Source: WHSW01 sp963742205 (lineage in GTDB: Bacteria > Actinomycetota > Thermoleophilia > Solirubrobacterales > 70-9). From it: DNA of 64,000 nt. The position numbers were made by a program, and so were the translations under genes. Of this stretch, positions 39,364-47,115 are shown piece after piece. The notes beneath the pieces were generated by a model. That model was not told the DNA's origin, ran no database searches, and saw nothing but the letters and a program-made list of their open reading frames with translations. How positions within the stretch are numbered: the stretch's first letter is position 1; every line of letters starts with the position of its first letter. The stretch spans positions 186,001 to 250,000 of the forward strand of contig CAVUKZ010000006.1 in NCBI GenBank assembly GCA_963742205.1. The letters are read 5' to 3'.

Positions 39364-40634
39364 GGACCACCGGCGCCGATGACCGGCGGCGCGCCGGCCT
39401 CGACCAGCGCTGCGGGCAGCCGCACCGAGCCGTCCGCCTGCTGGCCGTTCTCGAGCAGCGCGATCAGCGTTCTGCCCACCGCGGTCGCGGTGCCGTTGAG
39501 GGTGTGCAGCACCTCGGGGGTCGCCTCGGCCTCGGGGCGGTAGCGCGCGCTGAGCCGGCGCGCCTGGTAGTCGGTCGTGTTCGAGCAGGACGTGAGCTCG
39601 CGGTAGCGGCCCTGGCTCGGGATCCACGCCTCGCAGTCGAACTTGCGAGCCGCCGGTGCGCCGAGGTCGCCCACCGCGATCTCGACCACCCGGTAGGGCA
39701 GCTCGAGCGCCGAGAGGATCGACTCCTCGATCGCGAGCAGGCGCTCGTGCTCGGCCTCGGACTCCTCGGGGAGCACGAACGAGAACATCTCGACCTTGTC
39801 GAACTGGTGCACGCGGAAGATCCCGCGGGTGTCCTTGCCGGCGGCGCCGGCCTCGCGGCGAAAGCAGGTCGAGATCCCGGCGTAGCGCTTGGGCAGCTCG
39901 GCCGCATCGAGGATCTCGTCGGCGTGCAGGGCGGCGAGCGGGACCTCCGAGGTGCCGATCAGGAAGAGCTCGTCGCGCTCGACCTCGTAGATCATCTCCC
40001 GCTCGCCGGGGAAGAAGCCGGTGCCGTAGAGCGGTCCTTCGCGGACGAGCACCGGCGGGACCACGGGCTTGAAGCCTTCGGCGCGCACGGTGTCGACGAC
40101 GAAGCGGATCAGGGCCAGCTCGACCAGCACCAGGTCCCCGAGCAGGTAGGCGAAGCGCGAACCGGACGCCGCGGCCGCCTTCTCCATGTCGATCCAGCCG
40201 TGCTCGACCCCGAGCTCGAGGTGGTCGCGGACGTCGAAGTCGAATTCGGGGCGGTCGCCGACCTCGCGCAGCGTGACGGCGTCGTCCTCGCCGCCCTCGG
40301 GTGCCTCCGGGTGGGGGAGGTTCGGGATGGTCGCGGCGAGCGCGTCGCGGCGCTCCTCGACCTCGGTGAGGTCGGCCTGGAGGCGCTTGAGCTCGGCCGA
40401 GACCGCTCGCATGCGCTCGATCACGTCGTCCGCGTCCTCCCCGGCGCGCTTGCGCGCCGCGATCTCGTCGGACGCCTGGTTCTGGGTCGCGCGACGGGTC
40501 TCGACCTCGGGCAGCAGCTCGCGGCGGCGGGCGTCGAGCTCGAGGAGCTCGTCGAGGTCCGCGCCCGCGCCACGGCGCTCGAGCGCTGCTCGGGCCGGGC
40601 CCGGGTCGTCGCGGATCGCGCGCAGGTCGAGCAC
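39360..40634 (-). CDS. serS: Seryl-tRNA synthetase
   Basis: Charges tRNA-Ser with serine. 424 residues, normal for a bacterial type. N-terminal coiled-coil tRNA-binding arm (roughly residues 30-100, ELLPEVETRRATQNQAS, RLQADLTEVEERR), then the class II core: motif 1 region near PVVPPVLVREG, TSEVPLAALHADE, motif 2 FRREAGAAGKDTRGIFRVHQF, KVEMFSF, and motif 3 LNGTATAVGRTLIALLE. Residues SCSNTTDYQARR are typical. GTG start. Immediately downstream of the cytochrome c gene on the same strand (13 bases), so the two may be co-transcribed. Confidence 0.97.
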   Translation of the reverse strand: MLDLRAIRDDPGPARAALERRGAGADLDELLELDARRRELLPEVETRRATQNQASDEIAARKRAGEDADDVIERMRAVSAELKRLQADLTEVEERRDALAATIPNLPHPEAPEGGEDDAVTLREVGDRPEFDFDVRDHLELGVEHGWIDMEKAAAASGSRFAYLLGDLVLVELALIRFVVDTVRAEGFKPVVPPVLVREGPLYGTGFFPGEREMIYEVERDELFLIGTSEVPLAALHADEILDAAELPKRYAGISTCFRREAGAAGKDTRGIFRVHQFDKVEMFSFVLPEESEAEHERLLAIEESILSALELPYRVVEIAVGDLGAPAARKFDCEAWIPSQGRYRELTSCSNTTDYQARRLSARYRPEAEATPEVLHTLNGTATAVGRTLIALLENGQQADGSVRLPAALVEAGAPPVIGAGGP

Positions 40635-40647
40635 GCGCGGCCCGGCC

Positions 40648-41094
40648 CTACTGGCCTTCGGCGCCGGCCTGCTGCTCCTCGGACTGGATCTCGCTCGTGC
40701 CGCCCGGCTTCGGCGGCCGGTCGACCTCGCTGCCCGAGTAGTTCTCGACGAAGTGGGCGACCGCGTCCGCCTCGTCGCCGACGAGGATGTTCTGGGGCAT
40801 GATCGCGCCCGAGAAGCCGCCGTTGCGGATCGCGTACAGGACGTCGTCGGCGCTCTCGATCCGCTCGTTCAGGTTCGGCCCCTGGTTGCGCAGCGCGCGG
40901 TTCGCCGAACCCTGCGCTCCGGCCGCGGTCAGCGAGTGGCAGCCCGAGCAGCGCTCGGAGAAGAGAACGGCCCCGGCGTAGTCCGGATCCTCCTGGGCGA
41001 CCTGGATGCCCTGGCTACCGCACCCGCCCGCGGCGAGCGCGATCCCAATTGCGGCTATCGCGATACCGATCCTGCGCAAGACCGGCGGCATCAT
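40648..41094 (-). CDS. Cytochrome c lipoprotein
   Basis: A 148-residue exported protein. Start ATG 41094 (or 41091), then a lipoprotein signal peptide with lipobox LAAGGC near residue 20, so it is anchored on the outside of the membrane. One c-type heme site CSGCH (CxxCH) and a distal Met candidate in SGAIMPQN; the fold is that of cytochrome c class I (Cytochrome_CBB3-like). It ends in a Gln/Glu-rich tail. It could carry electrons from a quinol-oxidising complex to a terminal oxidase. Divergent from the flavin reductase with only 16 bases between starts, which is unusually tight. Confidence 0.9.
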   Translation of the reverse strand: MMPPVLRRIGIAIAAIGIALAAGGCGSQGIQVAQEDPDYAGAVLFSERCSGCHSLTAAGAQGSANRALRNQGPNLNERIESADDVLYAIRNGGFSGAIMPQNILVGDEADAVAHFVENYSGSEVDRPPKPGGTSEIQSEEQQAGAEGQ

Positions 41095-41110
41095 ACTTCC
41101 GGTCTGCCTG

Positions 41111-41590
41111 ATGGTGACCACCCCGACGCCTGAGCATTTCCGCGCCGCCATGGCCGCGCTGCCGACCGGGGTCACGATCGTGACCGCGGTGGGCGAGCAG
41201 GGGCCGGCCGGAGCGACCGCAAACGCGGTGTGCTCGCTCTCGCTCGACCCGCCGCTGATGCTGGCCTGCCTGGACCGCGGCTCCCGGACGCTGGACGTAG
41301 TACGCGCCCACGGGCGGTTCGGGATCAGCGTGCTCGCCGCCGATCAGGAGCCGATCGCACGCGCCTTCGCCAGCAAGGCACCGCACACGGAGAAGTTCCG
41401 CGAGGTCCCGATCGCCGAACACGCGACGGTGCCCATCCTCGCCGGCTCGGCGGCCTGGGTGGCGTGCGCGCTGCGCGACCTGCACGAGGGTGGCGATCAC
41501 CAGATCGCGGTCGGTGACGTGCTCGACCTCGGCGTCGGCCAGGTCGAGCCGCTGATCTGGTTCGGCGGCGGCTACCGCGCGCTCGGCTGA
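41111..41590 (+). CDS. Flavin reductase domain protein (FMN-binding split barrel)
   Basis: A 159-residue flavin reductase-like protein with start ATG 41111. Seen: FRAAMAALPTGVTIVTAV at the start, GATANAVCSLSLDPPLMLAC (flavin-binding strand) and FGISVLAADQEPIARAFASK, typical of HpaC/ActVB-type NAD(P)H:FMN reductases or two-component monooxygenase partners. No monooxygenase gene is adjacent. Its 3' end overlaps a small minus-strand ORF by 19 bases. Confidence 0.88.
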   Translation: MVTTPTPEHFRAAMAALPTGVTIVTAVGEQGPAGATANAVCSLSLDPPLMLACLDRGSRTLDVVRAHGRFGISVLAADQEPIARAFASKAPHTEKFREVPIAEHATVPILAGSAAWVACALRDLHEGGDHQIAVGDVLDLGVGQVEPLIWFGGGYRALG

Positions 41591-41736
41591 GCGCTGCGCT
41601 CTTCGGGGACCGGCAGCTGATGCTGCCGGCACCACTCGACGAGCTCACGCCGCGCGATCGCAGCCGGATCCTGCTCGCGGGCGGCCGCCCGGGCGCGGTT
41701 GTCCGGCTGCGTGAGTTGTCTGCCCTTTTCGGCCAT
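41572..41736 (-). CDS. Small hypothetical protein, 54 residues
   Basis: Open frame from ATG 41736 to TAG 41572. The peptide starts MAEKGRQLTQPDNRARAAAR and continues with EQDPAAIARRELVEWCRQHQ, strongly charged and helical in appearance, with a single Cys. Codon third positions are mostly G/C, as in real genes of this genome, and it fills the gap between flavin reductase and the tail-tube genes. I recognise no family. The tail-to-tail overlap with flavin reductase (19 bases) is compatible with a true gene. Confidence 0.45.
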   Translation of the reverse strand: MAEKGRQLTQPDNRARAAAREQDPAAIARRELVEWCRQHQLPVPEERSAQPSAR

Positions 41737-41835
41737 CCATTCCCGTAACCGGGCAGCGGCGCCGAAGTCGCGGTCGCAAGAGAACTTTTAGGCAGCACAG
41801 ACTTTTCCGTCGGTACGACGGGCGAGGATTGCGGT

Positions 41836-42310
41836 GTGCCGGAGCCCGAGCCGCTGCTGGGGGTGCGCAACTTCCGCGTCTTTCTCGGCAGCGTCGAGGT
41901 CGGCTTCTGCCATGTCGAGGGCCTGGTGTCCGAGTCGCTGATCGACGAGCTGTCCGGTGAGCGTGTCGAGCGTTGGACGCCGGTCGTCCTGCGACGAGCG
42001 CTGGGGACCGACAGGACGCCTGTTCGAATGGCGCGAGCGAGCCGCCGGCGGGCGGCCCTATCCCCGCGATGTCGGCCTCGACCAGCTCGACGCCGCCGGC
42101 GAGCGATGCGTGAACACGTTCGTGCTCAGCGGCGCCTGGCCGACGCGGTGGTCGGGGCCGGTGCTCGATGCCGGCTCGGACGGCATCGCGCTCGAGGAGC
42201 TCGAGCTCTCCTACGAGCGCCTGCTGTGGATGAAGGAGCCCGCGGCTCGCACTTCCCGCCGCGCGAGGGCAAAGCAACGATCGAGAGGGAGAGATGGCCG
42301 TTCAGCGTGA
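41836..42310 (+). CDS. Phage tail-tube (gp19-like) protein 1 (frameshift near 42013)
   Basis: Member of the T4 gp19-like tail tube family (Pfam Phage_T4_gp19), whose members form inner tubes of phage tails and contractile injection systems. GTG start at 41836 with GAGGA upstream. The first part reads LLGVRNFRVFLGSVEVGFCH and GERVERWTPVVLRRALGTD; removing one base near 42013 continues GRLFEWRERAAGGRPYPRDV, VNTFVLSGAWPTRWSGPVLD and GIALEELELSYERLLWM, the conserved C-terminal strand pattern. About 157 residues. The 3' end overlaps the second tail gene by 17 bases; its exact C-terminus is uncertain. No sheath, baseplate or tape-measure gene is nearby. Confidence 0.75.
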
Positions 42311-42746
42311 TCGCCCCTATCCGGGGTTCAATTTCCTCGTAGACCTCGGGACCGGCAAGACGGACGGACCCGCGGCCGGGTTCCGCGAGTGCAGCTCGAT
42401 CGGCCTCGAGCTCTGCGTGGTCGAGTACCGCAACGGAAACGAGAAGGAGAACAACGTCCGCAAGCTGACCGGGCTGGCGCGCGTGCCGGACGTGACGCTG
42501 CGCCGCGGGATCATCGGATCGCTCGATCTCTGGGCCTGGATCAACCAGGTTCGCAACGGCGACGTCGGCGCCCTCCGCACGGTGACCATCAGCCTCATGG
42601 ACGAGGCCCACACGGCCGTCGTCCAGGCCTGGAAGCTGCTGCGCGCACGGCCGGTCCGCCACGCCTCCGGGCCGTTCGATGCGCAGTCCTGCGAGGTCGC
42701 GGTCGAGGAGCTCACGCTGGCGTACGAGCGCCTCGAGCTCGAGTGA
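42294..42746 (+). CDS. Phage tail-tube (gp19-like) protein 2
   Basis: A 150-residue gp19-like protein; ATG 42294 follows GAGAGGGAGAG. Typical family features: PYPGFNFLVDLGTG at the start, AGFRECSSIGLELCVVEYRN, GNEKENNVRKLTGLARVPDV, the TLRRGIIGSLDLWAWINQVR helix region and CEVAVEELTLAYERLELE at the end. This matches the inner-tube proteins of contractile injection systems (for example Afp1/Pvc1-type) and many actinobacterial phage-tail proteins. Together with gene 1 it makes a two-gene unit of unequal paralogues. Its function here is open. Confidence 0.87.
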   Translation: MAVQRDRPYPGFNFLVDLGTGKTDGPAAGFRECSSIGLELCVVEYRNGNEKENNVRKLTGLARVPDVTLRRGIIGSLDLWAWINQVRNGDVGALRTVTISLMDEAHTAVVQAWKLLRARPVRHASGPFDAQSCEVAVEELTLAYERLELE

Positions 42747-42759
42747 CCTGGGCGACCCT

Positions 42760-43197
42760 CTAGAAGAGCTTTCCGCTGGTGCCCGCCGCACGCAGGGCGA
42801 GGCCGAAGACCACGAGCGCGGAGACGGCCATGATCCCGGTCTCGCGGCGCACGATCGCGAGCGCGAAACGGTGCTGGCGGTCCGGCGGGAGGGAGTCGAA
42901 GTCAAGCCCGGTGAGCTCCCGCTCCGCGGCTCCGGCGCGCACGGCCTCGGCGAGCAGCGCGACCAGCAGCGGCAGCAACCCGTAGACGTAGTGGAGCCCG
43001 TCGGGCGCCTCCTTGCCGGTGAGCAGGAGCAGCGTGCCGAGCAGAACCTGGAGGACGACGGTCGCCTGGGCGGCGCGCAGCAGGTACCAAAACCAGACGC
43101 TGGGCGCGCCGCGCAGCCACGCAATTCCGCCCACCGCCCCGGCCAGGAGATTGGACGCGATCACGGCGATCCCGACGATCAGGTGGACGGTCAGCAT
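42760..43197 (-). CDS. Four-helix integral membrane protein
   Basis: A 145-residue protein from ATG 43197 with four likely membrane helices (LIVGIAVIASNLLAGAVGGI, SVWFWYLLRAAQATVVLQVL, HYVYGLLPLLVALLAEAVRA, MAVSALVVFGLALRAAG). It contains conserved-looking polar spots: His in MLTVHLIVG and in DGLHYVYG, plus the loop LDFDSLPPDRQHRF. These could bind heme or quinone, but this is only suggestive. It lies next to and divergent from the nuo operon, so a respiratory link is possible. Function unknown. Confidence 0.65.
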   Translation of the reverse strand: MLTVHLIVGIAVIASNLLAGAVGGIAWLRGAPSVWFWYLLRAAQATVVLQVLLGTLLLLTGKEAPDGLHYVYGLLPLLVALLAEAVRAGAAERELTGLDFDSLPPDRQHRFALAIVRRETGIMAVSALVVFGLALRAAGTSGKLF

Positions 43198-43220
43198 CGG
43201 CCGGGGATCAAAGCAGAGTC

Positions 43221-43247
43221 AAATCCGCCTTTAGAGGTCGGATTTTT
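43221..43247 (+). terminator. Stem-loop with T-run upstream of nuoA
   Basis: AAATCCG (43221-43227) pairs with CGGATTT (43239-43245); inner bases CCT/AGG can extend the stem, and a T-run follows. It looks like an intrinsic terminator. It may stop read-through from the tail-tube genes before the nuo operon, or act as an attenuator if the nuo promoter lies further upstream. I see no strong sigma-70 promoter between it and nuoA. Confidence 0.55.
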
Positions 43248-43312
43248 CGCTTGTGTATGCGGAAGATCACTATGTAGCAACGTGCCACTAACTCCGATAG
43301 AACACAGCCTGC

Positions 43313-43678
43313 GTGCTGCAGAGTTATCTGCCCATCCTGGTCTTCGTCGCTCTCGGCGTGATCGTCGGATCCGCTTTTGCGATCCTCAACCACATCATCG
43401 GGCGGAAGCGGATCCGGGCGCGGGCATCGAAGACGGAGCCGTATGAGTCGGGGATTCCGGCGGAGGTCAAGCGGACGTTCCGCTTCGGGGTCAGCTTCTA
43501 CATGGTCGCGATGCTGTTCATCCTCTTCGACATCGAGGTCGTCTTCCTCTACCCCGTGGGAGTGATCCTGAAGGGGGCCGACTCGATCTTCGTGCTCGTG
43601 GAGCTGCTCGTGTTCGTCGTCCTGCTGCTGGTCGCGCTGATCTACGTGTGGCGCAAGGGCGCACTCGATTGGAGGTGA
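43313..43678 (+). CDS. nuoA: NADH-quinone oxidoreductase subunit A
   Basis: First gene of a complete 14-gene complex I operon. NuoA is a small membrane subunit next to the quinone chamber. 121 residues from GTG 43313, three membrane helices; conserved ESGIPAEVKRTFRFGVSFYM and FILFDIEVVFLYP are diagnostic. The frame is intact. The stop overlaps the nuoB start (GTGA). Confidence 0.96.
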   Translation: MLQSYLPILVFVALGVIVGSAFAILNHIIGRKRIRARASKTEPYESGIPAEVKRTFRFGVSFYMVAMLFILFDIEVVFLYPVGVILKGADSIFVLVELLVFVVLLLVALIYVWRKGALDWR

Positions 43679-44448
43679 GGCGGGAGAAGCTCCGCGCCCT
43701 CTCCCCGCTGACGGAGCCGGGGTCACCGGAGCATTTGCGGATCCGCCAGCTGCGCGCCCGCGACATGCTGCGCGGCGACATCGACGACGCCGAGCTCGCC
43801 GAGCAGGCGGAGCAGGCGGTGGTCACGACGACGCTCGAGAAGCTGCTCGCCTGGGCGGCCTCGAACTCGATGTTCCCGCTGACGTTCGGGCTCGCGTGCT
43901 GCGCGATCGAGATGATCGCGGCCGTCGGCTCCCCCCGCAACGACCAGGCCCGCTACGGCGCCGAGGCGCTGCGGGCCTCGCCGCGCCAGGCTGACTTCAT
44001 CATCCTCTCGGGCCGGGTCTCGATCAAGATGGCGCCGGTCGTCCGCCGCCTCTACGACCAGATGCTGGAGCCGCGGTGGGCGATCTCGATGGGTGCCTGC
44101 TCGTCGTCCGGAGGCATGTTCGCCAACTACGCGGTCGTCCAGGGCGCGGACAAGTTCATGCCGATCGACATCCACGTCCCGGGCTGCCCGCCGCGTCCCG
44201 AGGCCCTGTTCTACGGCTTCAACAAGCTCCAGCGGATGATCGAGGGCCACCCCGACCAGGGCTGGCGCCGGCGCTACAACGCGATCGGCACCGAGGAGTG
44301 GGCGCGCGACGACGTGATCGCCGGCCAGCCGTCCGAGGCGTCGGAGGCGGCCTACGCCCGCGCCCGCCAGGCGGTCACCCGGGCGGCCGAGTCGACCGGA
44401 CCCGAGGGGCCCGACGGCCCGCCGCTGCGCGGCGCGGGGATCCGCTGA
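43675..44448 (+). CDS. nuoB: NADH-quinone oxidoreductase subunit B
   Basis: Peripheral-arm subunit holding iron-sulfur cluster N2, which passes electrons to quinone. Start taken as GTG 43675 in the nuoA stop; an upstream GTG 43648 lies inside nuoA. 257 residues, longer than many NuoB proteins owing to N-terminal and C-terminal extensions. Cluster ligands: the tandem CC in LACCAIEM, Cys in ACSSSGG and Cys in PGCPPRPE. The C-terminal tail after PDQGWRRRYNAIG is Ala/Glu-rich and variable. Overlaps nuoC by one base (TGATG). Confidence 0.95.
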   Translation: MRREKLRALSPLTEPGSPEHLRIRQLRARDMLRGDIDDAELAEQAEQAVVTTTLEKLLAWAASNSMFPLTFGLACCAIEMIAAVGSPRNDQARYGAEALRASPRQADFIILSGRVSIKMAPVVRRLYDQMLEPRWAISMGACSSSGGMFANYAVVQGADKFMPIDIHVPGCPPRPEALFYGFNKLQRMIEGHPDQGWRRRYNAIGTEEWARDDVIAGQPSEASEAAYARARQAVTRAAESTGPEGPDGPPLRGAGIR

Positions 44449-44978
44449 TGCCCGATGCCCCCGGGTTGGAGTTGATCGCCGGCGAGTTGCGCGACGCGCA
44501 CCCGGATTCGGTCCTCGCCACCTACCACGAGCACGGCGGGGCGTGCCTGATCGTGGACCCCGAGCAGGTCCTGGACGTGCTCGCCTGGCTTCGCGACACG
44601 CCCGGCCAGGAGTACCGGTTCCTGTCCAGCGTGCACGGCGTCGACTACCTGCCGGCCGAGCCTCGGTTCGGCGTCCACTACGAGCTCCTCAACCGCGACC
44701 GGGTGGAGCGGATCCGCGTCAGGGCGGCGCTCGCCGACCCCGGCGGGGAGGAGTTGCCTGAAATCGACTCCTGCGTCGAGATGTTCCCGACGGCCGAGTT
44801 TCAGGAGCGCGAGGTCTACGAGTTCTTCGGCATCGTGTTCCGCGGCCACCCGGACCTGCGGCGCATCCTGCTGCCCGAGGTCTACGTCGGCTGGCCGCAG
44901 CGGCGCGACTTCCCGATCGGCGGCGAGCCGGTGATCTTCACTCACAACGAGCACCAGGTCCCGGGGTGGTCGCAGTGA
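44448..44978 (+). CDS. nuoC: NADH-quinone oxidoreductase subunit C
   Basis: The 30-kDa-type subunit of the quinone module, 176 residues with ATG 44448. Typical motifs: EYRFLSSVHGVDYLPAEPRF, EREVYEFFGIVFRGHPDLRR and GWPQRRDFPIGGEP. Separate NuoC and NuoD genes show this is not the fused NuoCD form of enterobacteria. The end overlaps nuoD. Confidence 0.95.
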   Translation: MPDAPGLELIAGELRDAHPDSVLATYHEHGGACLIVDPEQVLDVLAWLRDTPGQEYRFLSSVHGVDYLPAEPRFGVHYELLNRDRVERIRVRAALADPGGEELPEIDSCVEMFPTAEFQEREVYEFFGIVFRGHPDLRRILLPEVYVGWPQRRDFPIGGEPVIFTHNEHQVPGWSQ

Positions 44979-46279
44979 GCGCCGACGGCAACGGGATCGA
45001 GCGCCACGGCTCGGCGCCCGCCCACGGCGGCGACCTGCTCGCCGAGACGACCGCGACCGTCGTCGGCGACTCGCCGGTGGAGCGCACCGCCGCCGGCGAG
45101 CTGCTCGAGCCCGAGCACGAGCTGCTCACGGTGAACATGGGCCCGCACCACCCGGCCACCCACGGCGTGCTGCGACTGCTCGTGAGCCTCCGGGGCGAGG
45201 AGGTGCTCGACCTCAAGCCGATCGTCGGCTACGTCCACACCGGGATCGAGAAGTCCTGCGAGGACAAGAGCTACTGGAAGGTGATCCCGTTCGTCGAGCG
45301 CATGGACTACCTCTCCTACTTCTTCAACATGCAGGCCTTCTGCGGCGCGGTCGAGCAGCTGCTCGAGATCGAGATCCCGCCCCGGGCCGCCTACCTGCGG
45401 ACGATCCACCTCGAGCTCAACCGCCTGCACTCGCACCTCTTCTGGATCGGGACCACGGCGCTCGACCTCGGCGCGGTCTCGATGCTCTGGTACGCGCTGC
45501 GCGAGCGCGACCGGATCCTCGACATCTTCGAGATGGTCACCGGGCAGCGGATGCACACCCGCTACTTCCAGGTCGGTGGCGTCTTCGAGGACGTCCCGGT
45601 CGGCTTCGACCGCAAGCTGCGCGACTTCTGCAAGGAGATGCCGATCCGCGTCGACCAGTACGAGGCACTGCTGGACCGCAACGAGATCTTCCTCCAGCGC
45701 ACCCGCGGCGTCGGCATCGTCTCCCGCGAGCGCCTGCTGGAGCTCGGGGTCACCGGGCCGCTGCTGCGCGCGTCTGGCGAGCCCTGGGACCTGCGCAAGG
45801 CGGCTCCCTACCTCGCCTACGGCGACGTCGAGTTCAAGGTCCCGGTCGGCACGGTGGGCGACGGCTACGACCGTTACCGCTGTCGGATGCAGGAGATGCG
45901 GGAGTCGGTGCGGATCATCGAGCAGTGCCTCGAGGGGCTCCCCGAGGGGCCGTGGATCGCCGACGACCGCAAGGTCGTGCTCCCACCCCGCGACGAGCTC
46001 TCGACCTCGATGGAGGCGCTGATCCACCACTTCAAGCTCGTCACCGAGGGCTTCCGCGTGCCGCCGAGCGAGATCTACTACCCGATCGAAGGGCCGCGCG
46101 GAGAGCTCGGCTGCTACGTGCTCGCCGACGGCTCGGCGAAGCCGGCGCGGGTCCACTTCCGCGACCCGTCGTTCGTCAACCTGCAGATGCTCAAGGACAT
46201 GTCGGTGGGCGGCTACATCGCCGACCTGATCCAGAACCTCGGGATGCTCGACCCGATCCTGGGCGGGGTGGACCGATGA
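44975..46279 (+). CDS. nuoD: NADH-quinone oxidoreductase subunit D
   Basis: The 49-kDa-type subunit lining the quinone site. Start GTG 44975 (overlapping the nuoC stop as GTGA) or GTG 44966; about 434 residues with an unusual Ala/Glu-rich N-terminal extension of roughly 50 residues. Core motifs: NMGPHHPATHGVLRLL (quinone-contacting His), YVHTGIEKSCEDKSYWK, RLHSHLFWIGTTALDLG, ARVHFRDPSFVNLQ and DLIQNLGMLDPILGGVDR. The frame is intact. It is separated from nuoE by a 122-base spacer that contains a hairpin. Confidence 0.96.
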   Translation: MSADGNGIERHGSAPAHGGDLLAETTATVVGDSPVERTAAGELLEPEHELLTVNMGPHHPATHGVLRLLVSLRGEEVLDLKPIVGYVHTGIEKSCEDKSYWKVIPFVERMDYLSYFFNMQAFCGAVEQLLEIEIPPRAAYLRTIHLELNRLHSHLFWIGTTALDLGAVSMLWYALRERDRILDIFEMVTGQRMHTRYFQVGGVFEDVPVGFDRKLRDFCKEMPIRVDQYEALLDRNEIFLQRTRGVGIVSRERLLELGVTGPLLRASGEPWDLRKAAPYLAYGDVEFKVPVGTVGDGYDRYRCRMQEMRESVRIIEQCLEGLPEGPWIADDRKVVLPPRDELSTSMEALIHHFKLVTEGFRVPPSEIYYPIEGPRGELGCYVLADGSAKPARVHFRDPSFVNLQMLKDMSVGGYIADLIQNLGMLDPILGGVDR

Positions 46280-46336
46280 TGAAAACCGCATCCGGGAAAC
46301 TCCCGCCACGTCCTCCGCTCTCGCCTGGAATACATG

Positions 46337-46357
46337 GTCCGCGGCTACGCCGCGGAC
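46337..46357. repeat. Inverted repeat in the nuoD-nuoE spacer
   Basis: Perfect 8-bp stem GTCCGCGG / CCGCGGAC with a 5-base loop, inside the 122-base spacer of an otherwise tightly overlapping operon. No T-run follows, so it is not a standard terminator. It could be an RNA processing or stability element, or a short REP-like repeat. Confidence 0.5.
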
Positions 46358-46401
46358 AATTGATGCTGCTTCCGCGTCCGGGCGTGCGGGGTGAGGACCG
46401 G

Positions 46402-47115
46402 ATGAGTTCAGATTTCCAACCGCCCCACCTCGTCAGGCCGACCGACGAGCTCTCGGCCGAGGAGCGTCGCGAGCTGATCGCCTCGATGCGGCCCGAGTTC
46501 GCCGAGGGCGTGCCGGAGCTGCACGAGGTGGACGTTCCCGACGAGCTGCGCGAGCAGATCGAGGAGTCGATGTCGCGCTACCCGCAGCTGCGCTCGGCGG
46601 CGATCCCGGTGCTGTGGCTGGTCCAGCGCCACTACGGCTGGTGCTCGCCGGACGGCCTGCGGCAGGCCGCGGCGGTGATGGGCGTGACCCCGGCCTACCT
46701 CGAGTCGGTCGCCAGCTTCTACGACCTCTTCGCGACCTCGCCCGTGGGCCGCCACCGGGTGCTCGTGTGCCACAACATCTCGTGCTGGATGCGCGGCGCC
46801 GACGAACGGCTGCGGGAGTTCTGCGACGCGACCGGGGCCGATCACCACGACGCCGATCACCACGGTGCGAGCTCCCCGGATGGCGAGTTCTTCGTCAAGG
46901 GCTTCGAGTGCCTCGGCGCGTGCGACATCGCCCCGATGGTCTCGATCGACGCGCGCTACTACGGGCCGCTCGAGGACGGCGACGCGCTCGCCGCGATCGA
47001 GGCGGTGCGCGCCGGGTCCGAGCCGCTGCCGGACAAGGAGATCTCGCGTCGCCCCGCCGCCGGCGGGCCGGAGCCGCCACCCGACAAACGCCTGGAGGGA
47101 ACCGACGTTGCCTGA
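46402..47115 (+). CDS. nuoE: NADH-quinone oxidoreductase subunit E
   Basis: The 24-kDa-type subunit carrying a [2Fe-2S] cluster (N1a) in the NADH module. Start ATG 46402 after GAGGACCGG; 237 residues. Cluster ligands: CHNISC (C-x4-C) and CLGAC (C-x3-C). Thioredoxin-like core: PVLWLVQRHYGWCSPDGLRQ and SVASFYDLFATSP. Just before the second cysteine pair is a His/Asp-rich insert (DHHDADHH) not typical of the family. The 3' end overlaps nuoF by 8 bases. Confidence 0.94.
   Translation: MSSDFQPPHLVRPTDELSAEERRELIASMRPEFAEGVPELHEVDVPDELREQIEESMSRYPQLRSAAIPVLWLVQRHYGWCSPDGLRQAAAVMGVTPAYLESVASFYDLFATSPVGRHRVLVCHNISCWMRGADERLREFCDATGADHHDADHHGASSPDGEFFVKGFECLGACDIAPMVSIDARYYGPLEDGDALAAIEAVRAGSEPLPDKEISRRPAAGGPEPPPDKRLEGTDVA

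Noticed and set aside
41836..42746. Prophage
   Set aside because: Only two tail-tube-like genes are present, with no capsid, terminase, integrase or lysis gene, and base composition matches the neighbours.
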